64,000 nucleotides of DNA. Origin: Pseudomonas mediterranea CFBP 5447. GTDB lineage: Bacteria; Pseudomonadota; Gammaproteobacteria; Pseudomonadales; Pseudomonadaceae. The DNA lies in assembly GCF_000774145.1 (NCBI RefSeq), contig NZ_KN322966.1, positions 104,032 to 168,031 of the forward strand, read 5' to 3'. Positions within the stretch are counted from its first letter, which is position 1. Each line of letters starts with the position of its first letter. Positions 1 through 7,927 of this stretch are shown one piece after another. The notes below the pieces were generated by a model. The model searched no databases and was not told where the DNA came from. It worked only from the letters and a program-made list of their open reading frames with translations. The position numbers and the translations under genes were made by a program.

Positions 1-21
1 ACCATGTGTTCCGGGCAGCGT

Positions 22-97
22 GTCCCCTTCGTCTAGTGGCCTAGGACACCGCCCTTTCACGGCGGTAACAGGGGTTCGAGTCCCCTAGGGGACGCCA
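22..97 (+). tRNA. tRNA-Glu (anticodon TTC)
   Basis: Complete 76-nt cloverleaf. The acceptor stem pairs GTCCCCT (22-28) with AGGGGAC (87-93), the discriminator base is G and CCA is encoded at 95-97. The anticodon loop CTTTCAC sits on a CCGCC/GGCGG stem and carries TTC; the T arm contains GGTTCGAGT. It lies 3 nt before tRNA-Gly and shares a terminator with it, so the two are probably one transcript. Any promoter lies mostly outside the window. Confidence 0.97.
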
Positions 98-100
98 TTT

Positions 101-176
<76 letters not shown>

Positions 177-181
177 AATTC

Positions 182-217
182 AAAAAAAAACGCCGCTCAT
201 CGAGCGGCGTTTTTTTA
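182..217 (+). terminator. Rho-independent terminator of the tRNA pair
   Basis: Stem CGCCGCT/AGCGGCG (191-197 and 203-209) with a short CATCG loop, followed by a run of seven T and preceded by a run of A, so it could work in both directions. It sits 15 nt after tRNA-Gly. Confidence 0.92.
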
Positions 218-440
218 TGCCTGTGAAAAAGCCATTTCAATCGGCGCTGGACCGGTCCAGGTGCTTTAAACGAACAATTTGCATGTGTTTCAGGGCGTGG
301 GCCTAATCGCCTTAATAATGAAGGGGGGGTCGGCGAACTACATGCAAAATTAACGGAAAGGCATGTGTGAAAATTAATAATTAATTTCTTAAAAAATGCG
401 GTTCTCCTAACCTTCCAGTACCCATTCTGGAGGTGCATCT

Positions 441-1073
441 ATGTTGATTTTCGTTAAATCGATGGTCATTGGGTTTTGCATTGCGGCCCCTGTGGGACCC
501 ATCGGGTTGTTGTGCATACAAAGGAGTCTCATGCTTGGCTGGAGGGCCGGTTTTGCCACAGGGTTGGGGGCGGCCACTGCCGATTCGATCTACGGATTCA
601 TAGGTGCGTTGGGTATCGCCGCCATCATCGCGACGCTCATCAGCTTCAAACCCTGGTTATGTATTCTGGGAGGGCTGTTCCTCGCCTACATCGGTTATCA
701 GACAATACGCTCGAACAGCAATGCAACCGCCATGGAGGGTGAGCGCGCCAACCTGTTCAAGGCTTACTCGACCACGCTGTTCCTGACCTTGTCGAACCCC
801 ATGACCATTTTGTCGTTTATCGCGATATTTGCCGCCCTGAGCGATGGCATGGCCGGCGAACAGGGCAGCCAGCACTCAGTTGTGCCCATGGTGACCGGCA
901 TATTCCTGGGCTCGGCTGTCTGGTGGCTGGGATTGAGCGGATTCTCCTCCATCTTCAAGGCCAGGATCGCTCAATCAAGGATTAGATTGATCAACTACCT
1001 TTCCGGGGCAACCATCAGCATTTTGGGGGGCTACCAAGTGGCAACCGGCGTCATGCTGGTTACGGGAGCTTGA
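441..1073 (+). CDS. LysE/RhtB-family amino acid exporter
   Basis: A 210-residue, highly hydrophobic protein of the usual LysE/RhtB length with about six predicted membrane segments. The N-terminal AAPVGPIGLL motif (residues 15-24) is the family signature, and a second conserved helix-break region carries SNPMTILSF near residue 120. Members export amino acids or derivatives across the inner membrane; the substrate here cannot be read from sequence. GGAGG at 429-433, seven bases before the ATG, supports the start. The upstream stretch 340-400 is noticeably AT-rich. An Lrp/AsnC regulator follows 116 nt downstream, a frequent partner for LysE exporters, which suggests amino-acid-responsive control. 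Confidence 0.88.
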   Translation: MLIFVKSMVIGFCIAAPVGPIGLLCIQRSLMLGWRAGFATGLGAATADSIYGFIGALGIAAIIATLISFKPWLCILGGLFLAYIGYQTIRSNSNATAMEGERANLFKAYSTTLFLTLSNPMTILSFIAIFAALSDGMAGEQGSQHSVVPMVTGIFLGSAVWWLGLSGFSSIFKARIAQSRIRLINYLSGATISILGGYQVATGVMLVTGA

Positions 1074-1189
1074 GCAGGACTTAAAGTTTTCCCTTCAATG
1101 AAGGAGCCCGCGGTTTTTTTCGGTGCATGTTTTTTAATGAAGACCCGGACTTTCATTGAATTTTCCAGTTCCTACCAAGAGAAACGCAC

Positions 1190-1621
1190 ATGGACCGTAT
1201 AGACATAAAAATCCTGGGGAAGGTACAGGACTGTGGCCGCATTTCCATCACGGAACTTTCCAAGCACGCGGGTCTTTCTATTCCTGCCACCACTGACAGG
1301 TTACGCAAGCTGGAAGACTCCGGGGTTATCAAGGGTTATAGCGCTCAGCTAGACCCCACCAAGCTGGGGTACGGCATCTCGGCTGTCGTCGGCATCACCA
1401 CCCTCAAGCCGGCGAAAGCCAAACTGATAGCGACGCTCCAGGACATTCCCGAAGTCGTGGAATGCCTGCACATCACGGGTAACGACTCCTACCTGATCAG
1501 GATCTATGCTAAGTCGATGGCTGAGATCGAGGCGATCATTGCCAATATCAACGCGTACGGAGAGACGCGCACCAGTATTGTCTTGTCAGTCCCTATCGAG
1601 AGAAGAAAACTCGCCCCTTGA
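1190..1621 (+). CDS. Lrp/AsnC-family transcriptional regulator
   Basis: A 143-residue protein, slightly shorter than classical Lrp. It opens with MDRIDIKILG and a winged helix-turn-helix (about residues 2-60, with ITELSKHAGLS and TTDRLRKLEDSGVI), followed by an Asn-C/RAM ligand-binding domain (about 65-140, with EVVECLHITGNDSYLIRI). Such proteins are octameric or dimeric regulators that sense amino acids. Only a weak AGAGAAA Shine-Dalgarno precedes the ATG. Its likely target is the LysE-type exporter just upstream, but that is inferred from position alone. Confidence 0.9.
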   Translation: MDRIDIKILGKVQDCGRISITELSKHAGLSIPATTDRLRKLEDSGVIKGYSAQLDPTKLGYGISAVVGITTLKPAKAKLIATLQDIPEVVECLHITGNDSYLIRIYAKSMAEIEAIIANINAYGETRTSIVLSVPIERRKLAP

Positions 1622-1656
1622 AAGCCTGAACGCCAGTCACCGTATCAAGATGCCCA

Positions 1657-2526
1657 TCACCCCTCCAAGCTATGCACCAGGCTTTCAAGCGCTGCCGTAC
1701 CCGCTTCCTCCGGCACCGATGGCGTGACGACCGTCGTGCGCACCTGTCGCGCCAGGCGGTATTCGCTGGGCGTGCAGCTGGCGTACTGCTTGAAAGCGCG
1801 AGCGAAGTAGGACGGATCCTTGAAGCCGGCTTCATAGCCGATGCTGGTGATCGGCATCTCGCTGTTGTCGAGCAGTTCCTTGGCAAAACTCATGCGCTTG
1901 TTCAGGACGTAGTCGGTAAAGCCCAGCCCGTTGGCCTCCTTGAACAGACGGCTGAAGCGAAACGTGGTCATGCCGCAACGCTTGGCCAGGTCACGCTGAT
2001 CGATGCTTTCGCGAAAGTGCTGGTCGATGTACAGCAGGATATGGTTGAGGGCCTGGTGTTTCTGGTGGCCGGAGGTCAGGCGGATGCTGTCCGGCAGGGA
2101 GGGGGAGTGGTCGATCAACGACGTCTTGCCCCGGCCGCCGGAATTGCGTCGCAACTCGCATAATTGCACCACCGCTGTCAGGTAGCGCTTTCTCTCGGTG
2201 GCTGAAAGGGGCAGGACCATGTATTCCCAGACATTGGAGCGCATGGCCCAGACCGCCAGCTCTTCGGAGTGCTGCACGGTGAACATGGTGATGGGAATGG
2301 TCGGCACGGTCCGTTTGATCTCCAGCAACCGCCTCAGGCCCGGGGTGTCCGGCCGGTCGAAATGAATGCAGATCATGTCGACCTGTTCCCCGCCGGGTAC
2401 TGTGGCATTGGTTGCCAGCGTGCAATGGCAGGTTTGCTCGAATTGGGTGGCGAGTTCCTTCGTGGACCGATCGTGAGTCAGATCGAACCACAACAACCTT
2501 GGCTTTCCGGTCAGATTCGACGTCAT
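1657..2526 (-). CDS. AraC-family regulator with pseudo-receiver N-terminus
   Basis: A 289-residue protein. The C-terminal half (about residues 155-265) is an AraC/XylS double helix-turn-helix, with IDQRDLAKRCGMTTFRFSRLF and the second helix region ITSIGYEAGFKDPSYFARAFKQ, the most conserved family signature. The N-terminal 120 residues have the alternating strand-helix look of a response-regulator receiver (RLLWFDL, DMICIHFDRP, ITMFTVQ, EYMVLPL), but the usual acidic pocket is not obvious and the expected Lys before Pro near residue 105 is Leu. It is divergent from the Tad pilus operon and starts about 265 nt from flp1, so it is a good candidate regulator of that locus. Tad control by it is inference. 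Confidence 0.85.
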   Translation of the reverse strand: MTSNLTGKPRLLWFDLTHDRSTKELATQFEQTCHCTLATNATVPGGEQVDMICIHFDRPDTPGLRRLLEIKRTVPTIPITMFTVQHSEELAVWAMRSNVWEYMVLPLSATERKRYLTAVVQLCELRRNSGGRGKTSLIDHSPSLPDSIRLTSGHQKHQALNHILLYIDQHFRESIDQRDLAKRCGMTTFRFSRLFKEANGLGFTDYVLNKRMSFAKELLDNSEMPITSIGYEAGFKDPSYFARAFKQYASCTPSEYRLARQVRTTVVTPSVPEEAGTAALESLVHSLEG

Positions 2527-2634
2527 GTGCCTACTCAGCGGTTCTTCCTGCCTTTAGCCGGAAGTATCGTCAATGTGCTATCACCGCGCCGAATATATTT
2601 TTATAAAAAATCTCTCCTTTATTGCCATCTCTAA

Positions 2635-2648
2635 GGCGGGGCCCCGCC
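2635..2648. other. GC-rich palindrome between the AraC regulator gene and flp1
   Basis: A perfect 14-bp palindrome, GGCGGGGCCCCGCC, in the otherwise A/T-rich divergent region 2527-2790. It could be a binding site or part of a leader hairpin for flp1. No convincing -35/-10 pair was found here. Confidence 0.4.
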
Positions 2649-2790
2649 GGCATCTGTGAGCGACCTTGCGCAAAATAATCCTAGCGATGTGCAAAATCCT
2701 CCTAACGGCCAAGCCGACCTCCTGACTAGGGTTGCATCAGGCAGTTCGAATGTACTGCCCTTGAAAAACAACCCCGATGAGGTGTGCGAA

Positions 2791-2985
2791 ATGACTCTTC
2801 AAACTATCAAGGCTTCGGTACTGAAGTTCGCCAAAGATGAAGATGGCCTGACCATTGTGGAATACGCCGTGGCCGGTGGGTTGATCACGGTATTGGTGGC
2901 CGCCGCTTTCGTTCTGCTGGGCGGTGCCGTGAACACCAAGATCCGTGCGCTGTGCCAGGCCGTCAACGGCAACGTTGCCTGCTGA
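2791..2985 (+). CDS. flp: Flp-family type IVb pilin, copy 1
   Basis: A 64-residue prepilin. The leader ends KDEDG19, followed by LTIVEYAVAGGLITV, which is the Flp motif: cleavage after Gly19 gives a mature protein with Glu5 and Tyr6 (E24, Y25), then a hydrophobic helix. The mature 45-residue form is the major subunit of Tad pili. The C-terminus has Cys55 and Cys64, which could form a disulfide. The frame is open further upstream to 2656, but GAGG at 2779-2782 and the match to the second copy place the start at 2791. It differs from copy 2 at eight positions, five of them in the leader. Confidence 0.93.
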   Translation: MTLQTIKASVLKFAKDEDGLTIVEYAVAGGLITVLVAAAFVLLGGAVNTKIRALCQAVNGNVAC

Positions 2986-3140
2986 TCGCAACACTTTGCG
3001 ATAGGGGGACACGGCAACTTTTACGGAATAACGCTTGCGACTCCTTTGCAGTGAGTACAACGAATACCTCAAATGGACTTGGCGCTGTCCCCAACAACTA
3101 AGTTCATTGCCGTATTACTTCCGAGCATGAGGTAAATAAA

Positions 3141-3335
3141 ATGACTCTGCATACCATCAGAACTTCCATCAGCAAGTTCGCCAAAGATGAAGACGGCCTG
3201 ACCATTGTTGAATATGCCGTGGCGGGTGGCCTGATCACAGTGGCGGTTGCCGCCGCGTTCGTGCTCCTGGGGGGCGCCGTGGACACCAAGATCCGAGCAC
3301 TCTGCCAAGCCGTCAACAGCAACGTTGCCTGCTAA
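3141..3335 (+). CDS. flp: Flp-family type IVb pilin, copy 2
   Basis: A 64-residue prepilin and tandem paralogue of copy 1, which ends 155 nt upstream. It has the same Gly19 cleavage site, LTIVEYA motif and C-terminal Cys55/Cys64. The mature forms differ at only three positions (35 L/A, 48 N/D, 60 G/S). A GAGG Shine-Dalgarno (in GCATGAGGTAAATAAA) precedes the ATG. The prepilin peptidase gene follows after 26 nt. It could be a second major pilin, a minor subunit or a redundant duplicate; sequence alone does not say. Confidence 0.93.
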   Translation: MTLHTIRTSISKFAKDEDGLTIVEYAVAGGLITVAVAAAFVLLGGAVDTKIRALCQAVNSNVAC

Positions 3336-3361
3336 CGAGAACTGTAACCAGGAGACGCGCC

Positions 3362-3892
3362 ATGTCCATGGAATTGCTGGTGTCGACATTCATACTGCTG
3401 GGACTGCTGGGTGTGGCGGTGGTAAGCGATCTGCTCCGCCACCGCATCCCCAACTCACTGGTCCTGCTGGGGCTCGCCCTGGGGCTGGCCGGTCAGGTCT
3501 ACGCGGGCGGGATCGGCGGCTTGGGCGATAGCCTGCTGGGCCTGCTGATCTGTTTTGGGCTGTTCCTGCCGATGTATGCGGTAGGCGGCATGGCGGCCGG
3601 TGACGTCAAGCTGATGACCATGGTTGGCAGCTTCCTGCCGTTCCATTACGCGCTGTGGGCGGCATTGTTCAGCCTGATCGCCGGTGGCGTGTGCGGATTC
3701 CTGATTGTCCTGGCCCGCGGTCAATTGCTTCAAACCCTCGGGCGCTACTGGTTGATCGTCCGGGCCCAGTCCTATCTGGCGCCCACTTCGGATGAGGTGG
3801 CCGGCAAACCCTTTCCTTATTCGATTGCAATCCTGATCGGCACTTTGAACAGCGTCTACTGGCAACTGGTTGCCGACGGCTGGGGAGGCTAG
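3362..3892 (+). CDS. A24-family prepilin peptidase (FppA/TadV/CpaA)
   Basis: A 176-residue polytopic membrane aspartyl protease that removes the Flp leader peptide and lacks the N-methyltransferase domain of PilD. Both catalytic aspartates are visible: Asp23 in SDLLRHRIPN and Asp81 in GGMAAGDVKLM. Length fits TadV/CpaA. An AGGAGA Shine-Dalgarno precedes the ATG. It lies directly after the two pilin genes and 2 nt before the AAA+ ATPase, so it is almost certainly co-transcribed. Confidence 0.92.
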   Translation: MSMELLVSTFILLGLLGVAVVSDLLRHRIPNSLVLLGLALGLAGQVYAGGIGGLGDSLLGLLICFGLFLPMYAVGGMAAGDVKLMTMVGSFLPFHYALWAALFSLIAGGVCGFLIVLARGQLLQTLGRYWLIVRAQSYLAPTSDEVAGKPFPYSIAILIGTLNSVYWQLVADGWGG

Positions 3893-3894
3893 TC

Positions 3895-5223
3895 ATGCAC
3901 GTCATCAATGATAGTGATGCCTATCCCAGTGAGCGGGAGGCGGTACAACGCCTGGCGCCCCAGCCTTGTACGATTCGCGACACCGGCCTGACCGACAGTT
4001 TTCTCGGCGAACTGGTGTGCAAGCATCTGCATGACGCCGGTGTGCTGGACCTGCCGCGGCTGGTCGAGCGGCTGGCGCTGACCGGCGCGGTGCTGGAGGA
4101 AGTCCTGGCGTTTCTGCGCAAGGACGGTCGTGTCGAAGTGCTGGGCCAGATCGGTCAGGCCAGTGTTCAGGCCCTGCGTTATGGCCTGACCGAACGCGGC
4201 CGCAGTTCTGCCCGTGACGCCCTGGCCCGCAGCGGTTATATCGGCGCGGCACCGTTCCCGGTGAGCACCTATCGTTCCCTGATCAAGATCCAGACCATTC
4301 ACCACGGTCGCATCACCGCCAACGACATGCAGCAGGCCCTGTCGGGCATGGTGCTGAGCCAAGGCATGCTCGACCAGTTGGGCGTGGCCTTGAACTCCGG
4401 GCGGGCGATCATGATTTATGGCCCGGCGGGCACCGGCAAGACCTACGTCAGCAGCCGGTTGATCCGCCTGTTTGCCGAGGCCATCTGGGTGCCCCACGCC
4501 ATTGTCATCAACGAGTCGGTAATCGAGATCTACGACCCGCAGGTGCATCAACGCCTGGATGGCGACAGCCAACCGAACAACCTGATGCTCAACGAAGGCA
4601 TCGACCGCCGGCTGCTGTGCTGCAAACGCCCCATCGTCATCACCGGTGGCGAGTTGAGCATGGAGCAGTTAGACGTCCGCTACGATCCGTTCACCCGTCA
4701 ATACCAGGCCGCCTTGCAACTCAAGGCCAGCAATGGCCTGTTCATCATCGACGACATGGGCCGCCAGCGCATGGCCCCGGCCGAGTTGCTCAATCGCTGG
4801 ATCGTGCCCATGGAAGAGAAGCGCGACTTCATCAACCTGGGCGGCGGTCGGCATTGCGAACTGCCGTTCGACCTCGTCCTGGTGTTCTCCACCAACCTCA
4901 ATCCGTTGGAACTGGCCGACGAGGCGTTCCTGCGGCGCATTGGCTACAAGGTCCAGTTCGGTTACCTCAAGCCCGACGAATACGAACGCATCTGGCGCCA
5001 GGAATGCGAGCGCCTGGGTGTCCCTTACGACCCGCTGTTGGTGCGCTACGTACTGCAGCGGCTGTATGGCGGCGAAGGCATGCCCCTGGTGCCTTGCCAT
5101 CCCCGCGACCTGTTGAACATGGCGCTCGACCGCCAGCGCTACCTGGGCGGTTCCGGACCCCTGATGCCGCAAGAGCTGGAATGGGCCTGGCACAACTACT
5201 TCGTTCAGCTCGACTTTCTTTGA
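3895..5223 (+). CDS. AAA+ ATPase of the Tad locus, function unknown
   Basis: A 442-residue protein. Residues 1-150 look like a winged-helix-rich region (GELVCKHLHDAGVLDLPRL, then RLALTGAVLEEVLAFL). An AAA+ core follows: Walker A GPAGTGKT at about 176-183, Walker B LFIIDDMG at about 282-289, a sensor-1-like VFSTNLNP and an arginine-rich DEAFLRRIGYKV. The C-terminus reads like a lid domain. It is not TadA (a secretion ATPase) or TadZ, both of which are present downstream, and it is absent from the canonical P. aeruginosa and Aggregatibacter tad gene set as I remember it. Tight packing between prepilin peptidase and RcpC implies a role in pilus biogenesis or its control. Confidence 0.8.
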   Translation: MHVINDSDAYPSEREAVQRLAPQPCTIRDTGLTDSFLGELVCKHLHDAGVLDLPRLVERLALTGAVLEEVLAFLRKDGRVEVLGQIGQASVQALRYGLTERGRSSARDALARSGYIGAAPFPVSTYRSLIKIQTIHHGRITANDMQQALSGMVLSQGMLDQLGVALNSGRAIMIYGPAGTGKTYVSSRLIRLFAEAIWVPHAIVINESVIEIYDPQVHQRLDGDSQPNNLMLNEGIDRRLLCCKRPIVITGGELSMEQLDVRYDPFTRQYQAALQLKASNGLFIIDDMGRQRMAPAELLNRWIVPMEEKRDFINLGGGRHCELPFDLVLVFSTNLNPLELADEAFLRRIGYKVQFGYLKPDEYERIWRQECERLGVPYDPLLVRYVLQRLYGGEGMPLVPCHPRDLLNMALDRQRYLGGSGPLMPQELEWAWHNYFVQLDFL

Positions 5224-5238
5224 TTCGGAGATACCGAC

Positions 5239-6057
5239 ATGAGCTCTCGTACGCTTCCGCTGATTGGCGTTTCCCTGGTAATGGGCCTTGGCGCTGCATG
5301 GATGGCCGACTCCTGGTTGAGTGCGCGACTCAATGCAACCCCCGACGATCATCTGCGCAGCGTGGTGGTCGCCACTGTGGAAATCCCCTTCGGGCAAATG
5401 GTCGAGGCCCAGCAGGTCACCACCGTGCGCATGCCGATGGATACGATCCCGGACGATGCTTTCGACGCCAGTGAAAAGGCCGTGGGCAAGATCGCCACGT
5501 TCGACATCCTGCGCGGCGATATCGTGCGCGGTGCGCGTCTGAGCGAGCACCTGGGGGGCAGCACCCTGGCCTCGCTGATCGCCCCCGACAAGCGTGCCAT
5601 CTCGGTCCGGGTCGACGATGTCGTGGGCGTCGGCGGGTTCCTGCTGCCGGGTAACCGGGTCGATGTGCTGGCGACCAAGACCACCAGTGCCGGCAGCAAC
5701 AGCGCTACGTCCCGGACCATCCTGGAAAACCTGCGGGTGCTGGCCGTGGACCAGACCGCTGGCACCGACAAGACTCAACCGGTGGTGGTGCGGGCCGTAA
5801 CGCTGGAGATGAAGGCGGTCGAGGCGGAGGCGCTGGTCACCGCGCAGACCGAAGGCAAGCTGCAGTTGGCCCTGCGCAACCCGTTGAACCTGGAGAAAAA
5901 AGCCGTGGCTGTCGCGCCACCCGCACCCGCCCCGGTCATGGCGGTGGCCGCCGCTCCGGTGCCACGGCCCATCGTGCAACGCGTCGCCAAGGTGCAGGAC
6001 GGCGCAGAGGTGACGGTGATCCGTGGCATTGAAAGCAAGGTGATCAACCTTCGCTGA
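5239..6057 (+). CDS. rcpC: Flp pilus assembly protein RcpC/CpaB
   Basis: A 272-residue protein with an N-terminal membrane anchor or signal (about residues 4-25, PLIGVSLVMGLGAAW). A SAF domain follows (about 40-105, VVVATVEIPFGQMVEAQQV through FDILRGDIVRGARLS), then the RcpC/CpaB domain (ISVRVDDVVGVGGFLLPGNRVDVLA, about 118-142). An Ala/Pro-rich segment (about 222-245) precedes a short C-terminal tail. RcpC is a periplasmic or outer-membrane partner of the RcpA secretin. A GGAG Shine-Dalgarno lies within the 15-nt gap after the AAA+ ATPase. Confidence 0.9.
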   Translation: MSSRTLPLIGVSLVMGLGAAWMADSWLSARLNATPDDHLRSVVVATVEIPFGQMVEAQQVTTVRMPMDTIPDDAFDASEKAVGKIATFDILRGDIVRGARLSEHLGGSTLASLIAPDKRAISVRVDDVVGVGGFLLPGNRVDVLATKTTSAGSNSATSRTILENLRVLAVDQTAGTDKTQPVVVRAVTLEMKAVEAEALVTAQTEGKLQLALRNPLNLEKKAVAVAPPAPAPVMAVAAAPVPRPIVQRVAKVQDGAEVTVIRGIESKVINLR

Positions 6058-6119
6058 GTGGCGCGAAAACAGCCTGATTCCAGGCGATGGCGATCCTCAA
6101 TGCAGTCAACGAGGGCGTG

Positions 6120-7439
6120 ATGATGAATTCCGATATCGGACGGCGCCAGGGAGGGGCGGTGAGTGTATTGATGGTGATCGCCTTGGTGGCGATCTCCATG
6201 ATGGCAGCGTTGGCCCTGGACGGCGGCCACATGCTGCTCAACAAGACACGTTTACAGAATGCAGTGGATGCCGCAGCGTTGAGCGGGGCCAAGACCCTGA
6301 GCCAGGTCACCGGCGGTCTGAACATGGCCAGCACGACTCGCGCGGCGGCCCTGGACACGCTGAGCAAAAACTCCCAGGCCTCGGGCAACACGGAATTGGC
6401 CACGGCCGTCGCCGGCAATCCGGGGGCGTTTGCGGTGGTGGAGCTGGCCAGCAGTGTCTACGGCCCGTTCTCTTATCCCGGGCCTGCCGATGCCAGGTAC
6501 GTGCGGGTGTCGGTGTCGAGTTATCAACTGAACGGTTTCTTCTGGAGTTTCGTCCAGACCATGGGCAGCGCCGGCCTCGGCAATAAACGAGTGGCGGCGA
6601 TTGCCACCGCGGGGCCCAGCCCGACTTCGCCTTGTGACCTGGCGCCCTTGATGGTTTGCGGCGATCCTGCTCAATACGACCCAGCCGCCGGCAACTTCTG
6701 GGGTTATCACTTTGGTGACCTGGAGGTTCTGAAGACGGCGGCGGGCAATACCTCGCCTATCGGACCGGGCAACTTCCAACTGCTGGATTTCGGTTCCGGC
6801 GGCAGTGCGGTCCGGGAAGACCTGGCCGGCGGCGGTTCGGTCTGCCGCAGTGTCGGCGATAACGTCCAGACCGCGCCCGGCAACAAGGCCGGCCCGACCT
6901 CCCAGGGCTTGAACACACGCTTCGGCATCTATAACGGCCCGGTCAGTTCCTCCGATTACCCACCGGACCTGGTGACCTCGTCGAGCACCCCGGCGATGAC
7001 TTACGACGATGCGCTCGCACAGGCGAAGTACAAAGGGCAGCCTGTCACGTCGAGCGATGGCAACCTCGCGGCGGGCGGCGAGGCGATCAAGGACTACAAC
7101 GACTGGCGCACCCAGGTCGCTGCCTGTGTCGCCGGGAGCGGCAGTGGCTGTGAGAGCAACGGAGTTTTCGAACGTCGGATGCTCAAGATCGTCATTGGCA
7201 ACTGCACCGGCAAACAGGGCGGTTCAACCTCGATCCCCGTGTTGGGGTTCGGCTGCTACTTCGTTGTGCAACCGGTGGATGGCGGTGGCTCGGACTCCCT
7301 GGTCTTCGGCCAGTTCGTCCAGGAATGCGAAGGTGATGGCGTACCGGGCCCCACACCGTCCACCGATACCGGCCCGCAAATCATCCAGCTCTACAAAACC
7401 TACCTCAATGGCAGTGGCAACCCGAGCACTGACTCGTAG
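6120..7439 (+). CDS. TadG-like pilus assembly protein
   Basis: About 439 residues. One N-terminal transmembrane helix (VLMVIALVAISMMAALALDGG) is followed by MLLNKTRLQNAVDAAALSGAK, the hallmark of the Tad/TadG-like domain, and then a long Gly/Ser-rich extracytoplasmic region with about ten cysteines. The protein probably acts as a large pseudopilin-like Tad component. Start choice: GAGGG at 6111-6115 best fits ATG 6123, with ATG 6120 adjacent; an in-frame ATG at 6087 has a poorer ribosome site. No von Willebrand MIDAS motif (DxSxS) was seen, unlike full TadG. Confidence 0.82.
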   Translation: MMNSDIGRRQGGAVSVLMVIALVAISMMAALALDGGHMLLNKTRLQNAVDAAALSGAKTLSQVTGGLNMASTTRAAALDTLSKNSQASGNTELATAVAGNPGAFAVVELASSVYGPFSYPGPADARYVRVSVSSYQLNGFFWSFVQTMGSAGLGNKRVAAIATAGPSPTSPCDLAPLMVCGDPAQYDPAAGNFWGYHFGDLEVLKTAAGNTSPIGPGNFQLLDFGSGGSAVREDLAGGGSVCRSVGDNVQTAPGNKAGPTSQGLNTRFGIYNGPVSSSDYPPDLVTSSSTPAMTYDDALAQAKYKGQPVTSSDGNLAAGGEAIKDYNDWRTQVAACVAGSGSGCESNGVFERRMLKIVIGNCTGKQGGSTSIPVLGFGCYFVVQPVDGGGSDSLVFGQFVQECEGDGVPGPTPSTDTGPQIIQLYKTYLNGSGNPSTDS

Positions 7440-7447
7440 GAGGCGTC

Positions 7448-7927
7448 ATGGGACTTGTTCAATTCAAACACCCGCAGGCCCAGCAAGGCGTGGCGCTGGT
7501 GGAGTTCACCCTGGTGCTGCCCCTGGTGCTGATGCTGTTGCTGGCCTTCGGCGAGTTCGGCCGGATGCTCTACCAGTACAACGTGCTGTTGCAGGCCAGC
7601 CGTGACGCCGGCCGTTTCGTCGCCGGCCAGGCCTGGAACTCCACCTTGGGCGGCATCGCTCTGAGCAACACCTTGTTGACCCAGACGAAAAACGTCGCGG
7701 TGTATGGCGTGCCCGCCCAGGTCGGCAGCGCCGTGGTGTCCGGGTTGACCACGGCCAACGTGGCGGTCGCTGCGGTGGGCACGGACCATGTGCGGGTCAC
7801 CATCACCTACACATTCTGCCCGGTGATTGGCGCGGGCAATTGCACCGGGTCGCTGCCGGCCTTTTTCGGCACCGCCATGCCGCTGGGTATCCCGCTGGTC
7901 GCAACCACTGTGATGAGGGCGCTGTGA
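7448..7927 (+). CDS. tadE: TadE-like minor pseudopilin, copy 1
   Basis: 159 residues. The N-terminus GVALVEFTLVLPLVLMLLL has the TadE signature, with a Glu five residues after the presumed cleavage Gly and a long hydrophobic helix, then FGEFGRMLYQYNVLLQASRDAGRF. TadE/TadF pseudopilins are processed by the prepilin peptidase and help assembly. A TAGGAGG Shine-Dalgarno (7437-7443) overlaps the stop codon of the upstream gene, and its own stop overlaps the next ATG (TGATGA), so translation is probably coupled. Confidence 0.88.
   Translation: MGLVQFKHPQAQQGVALVEFTLVLPLVLMLLLAFGEFGRMLYQYNVLLQASRDAGRFVAGQAWNSTLGGIALSNTLLTQTKNVAVYGVPAQVGSAVVSGLTTANVAVAAVGTDHVRVTITYTFCPVIGAGNCTGSLPAFFGTAMPLGIPLVATTVMRAL

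Noticed and set aside
2656..2790. 45-codon N-terminal extension of flp1
   Set aside because: The extension is not found in flp2, has no ribosome site, and would hide the prepilin leader.
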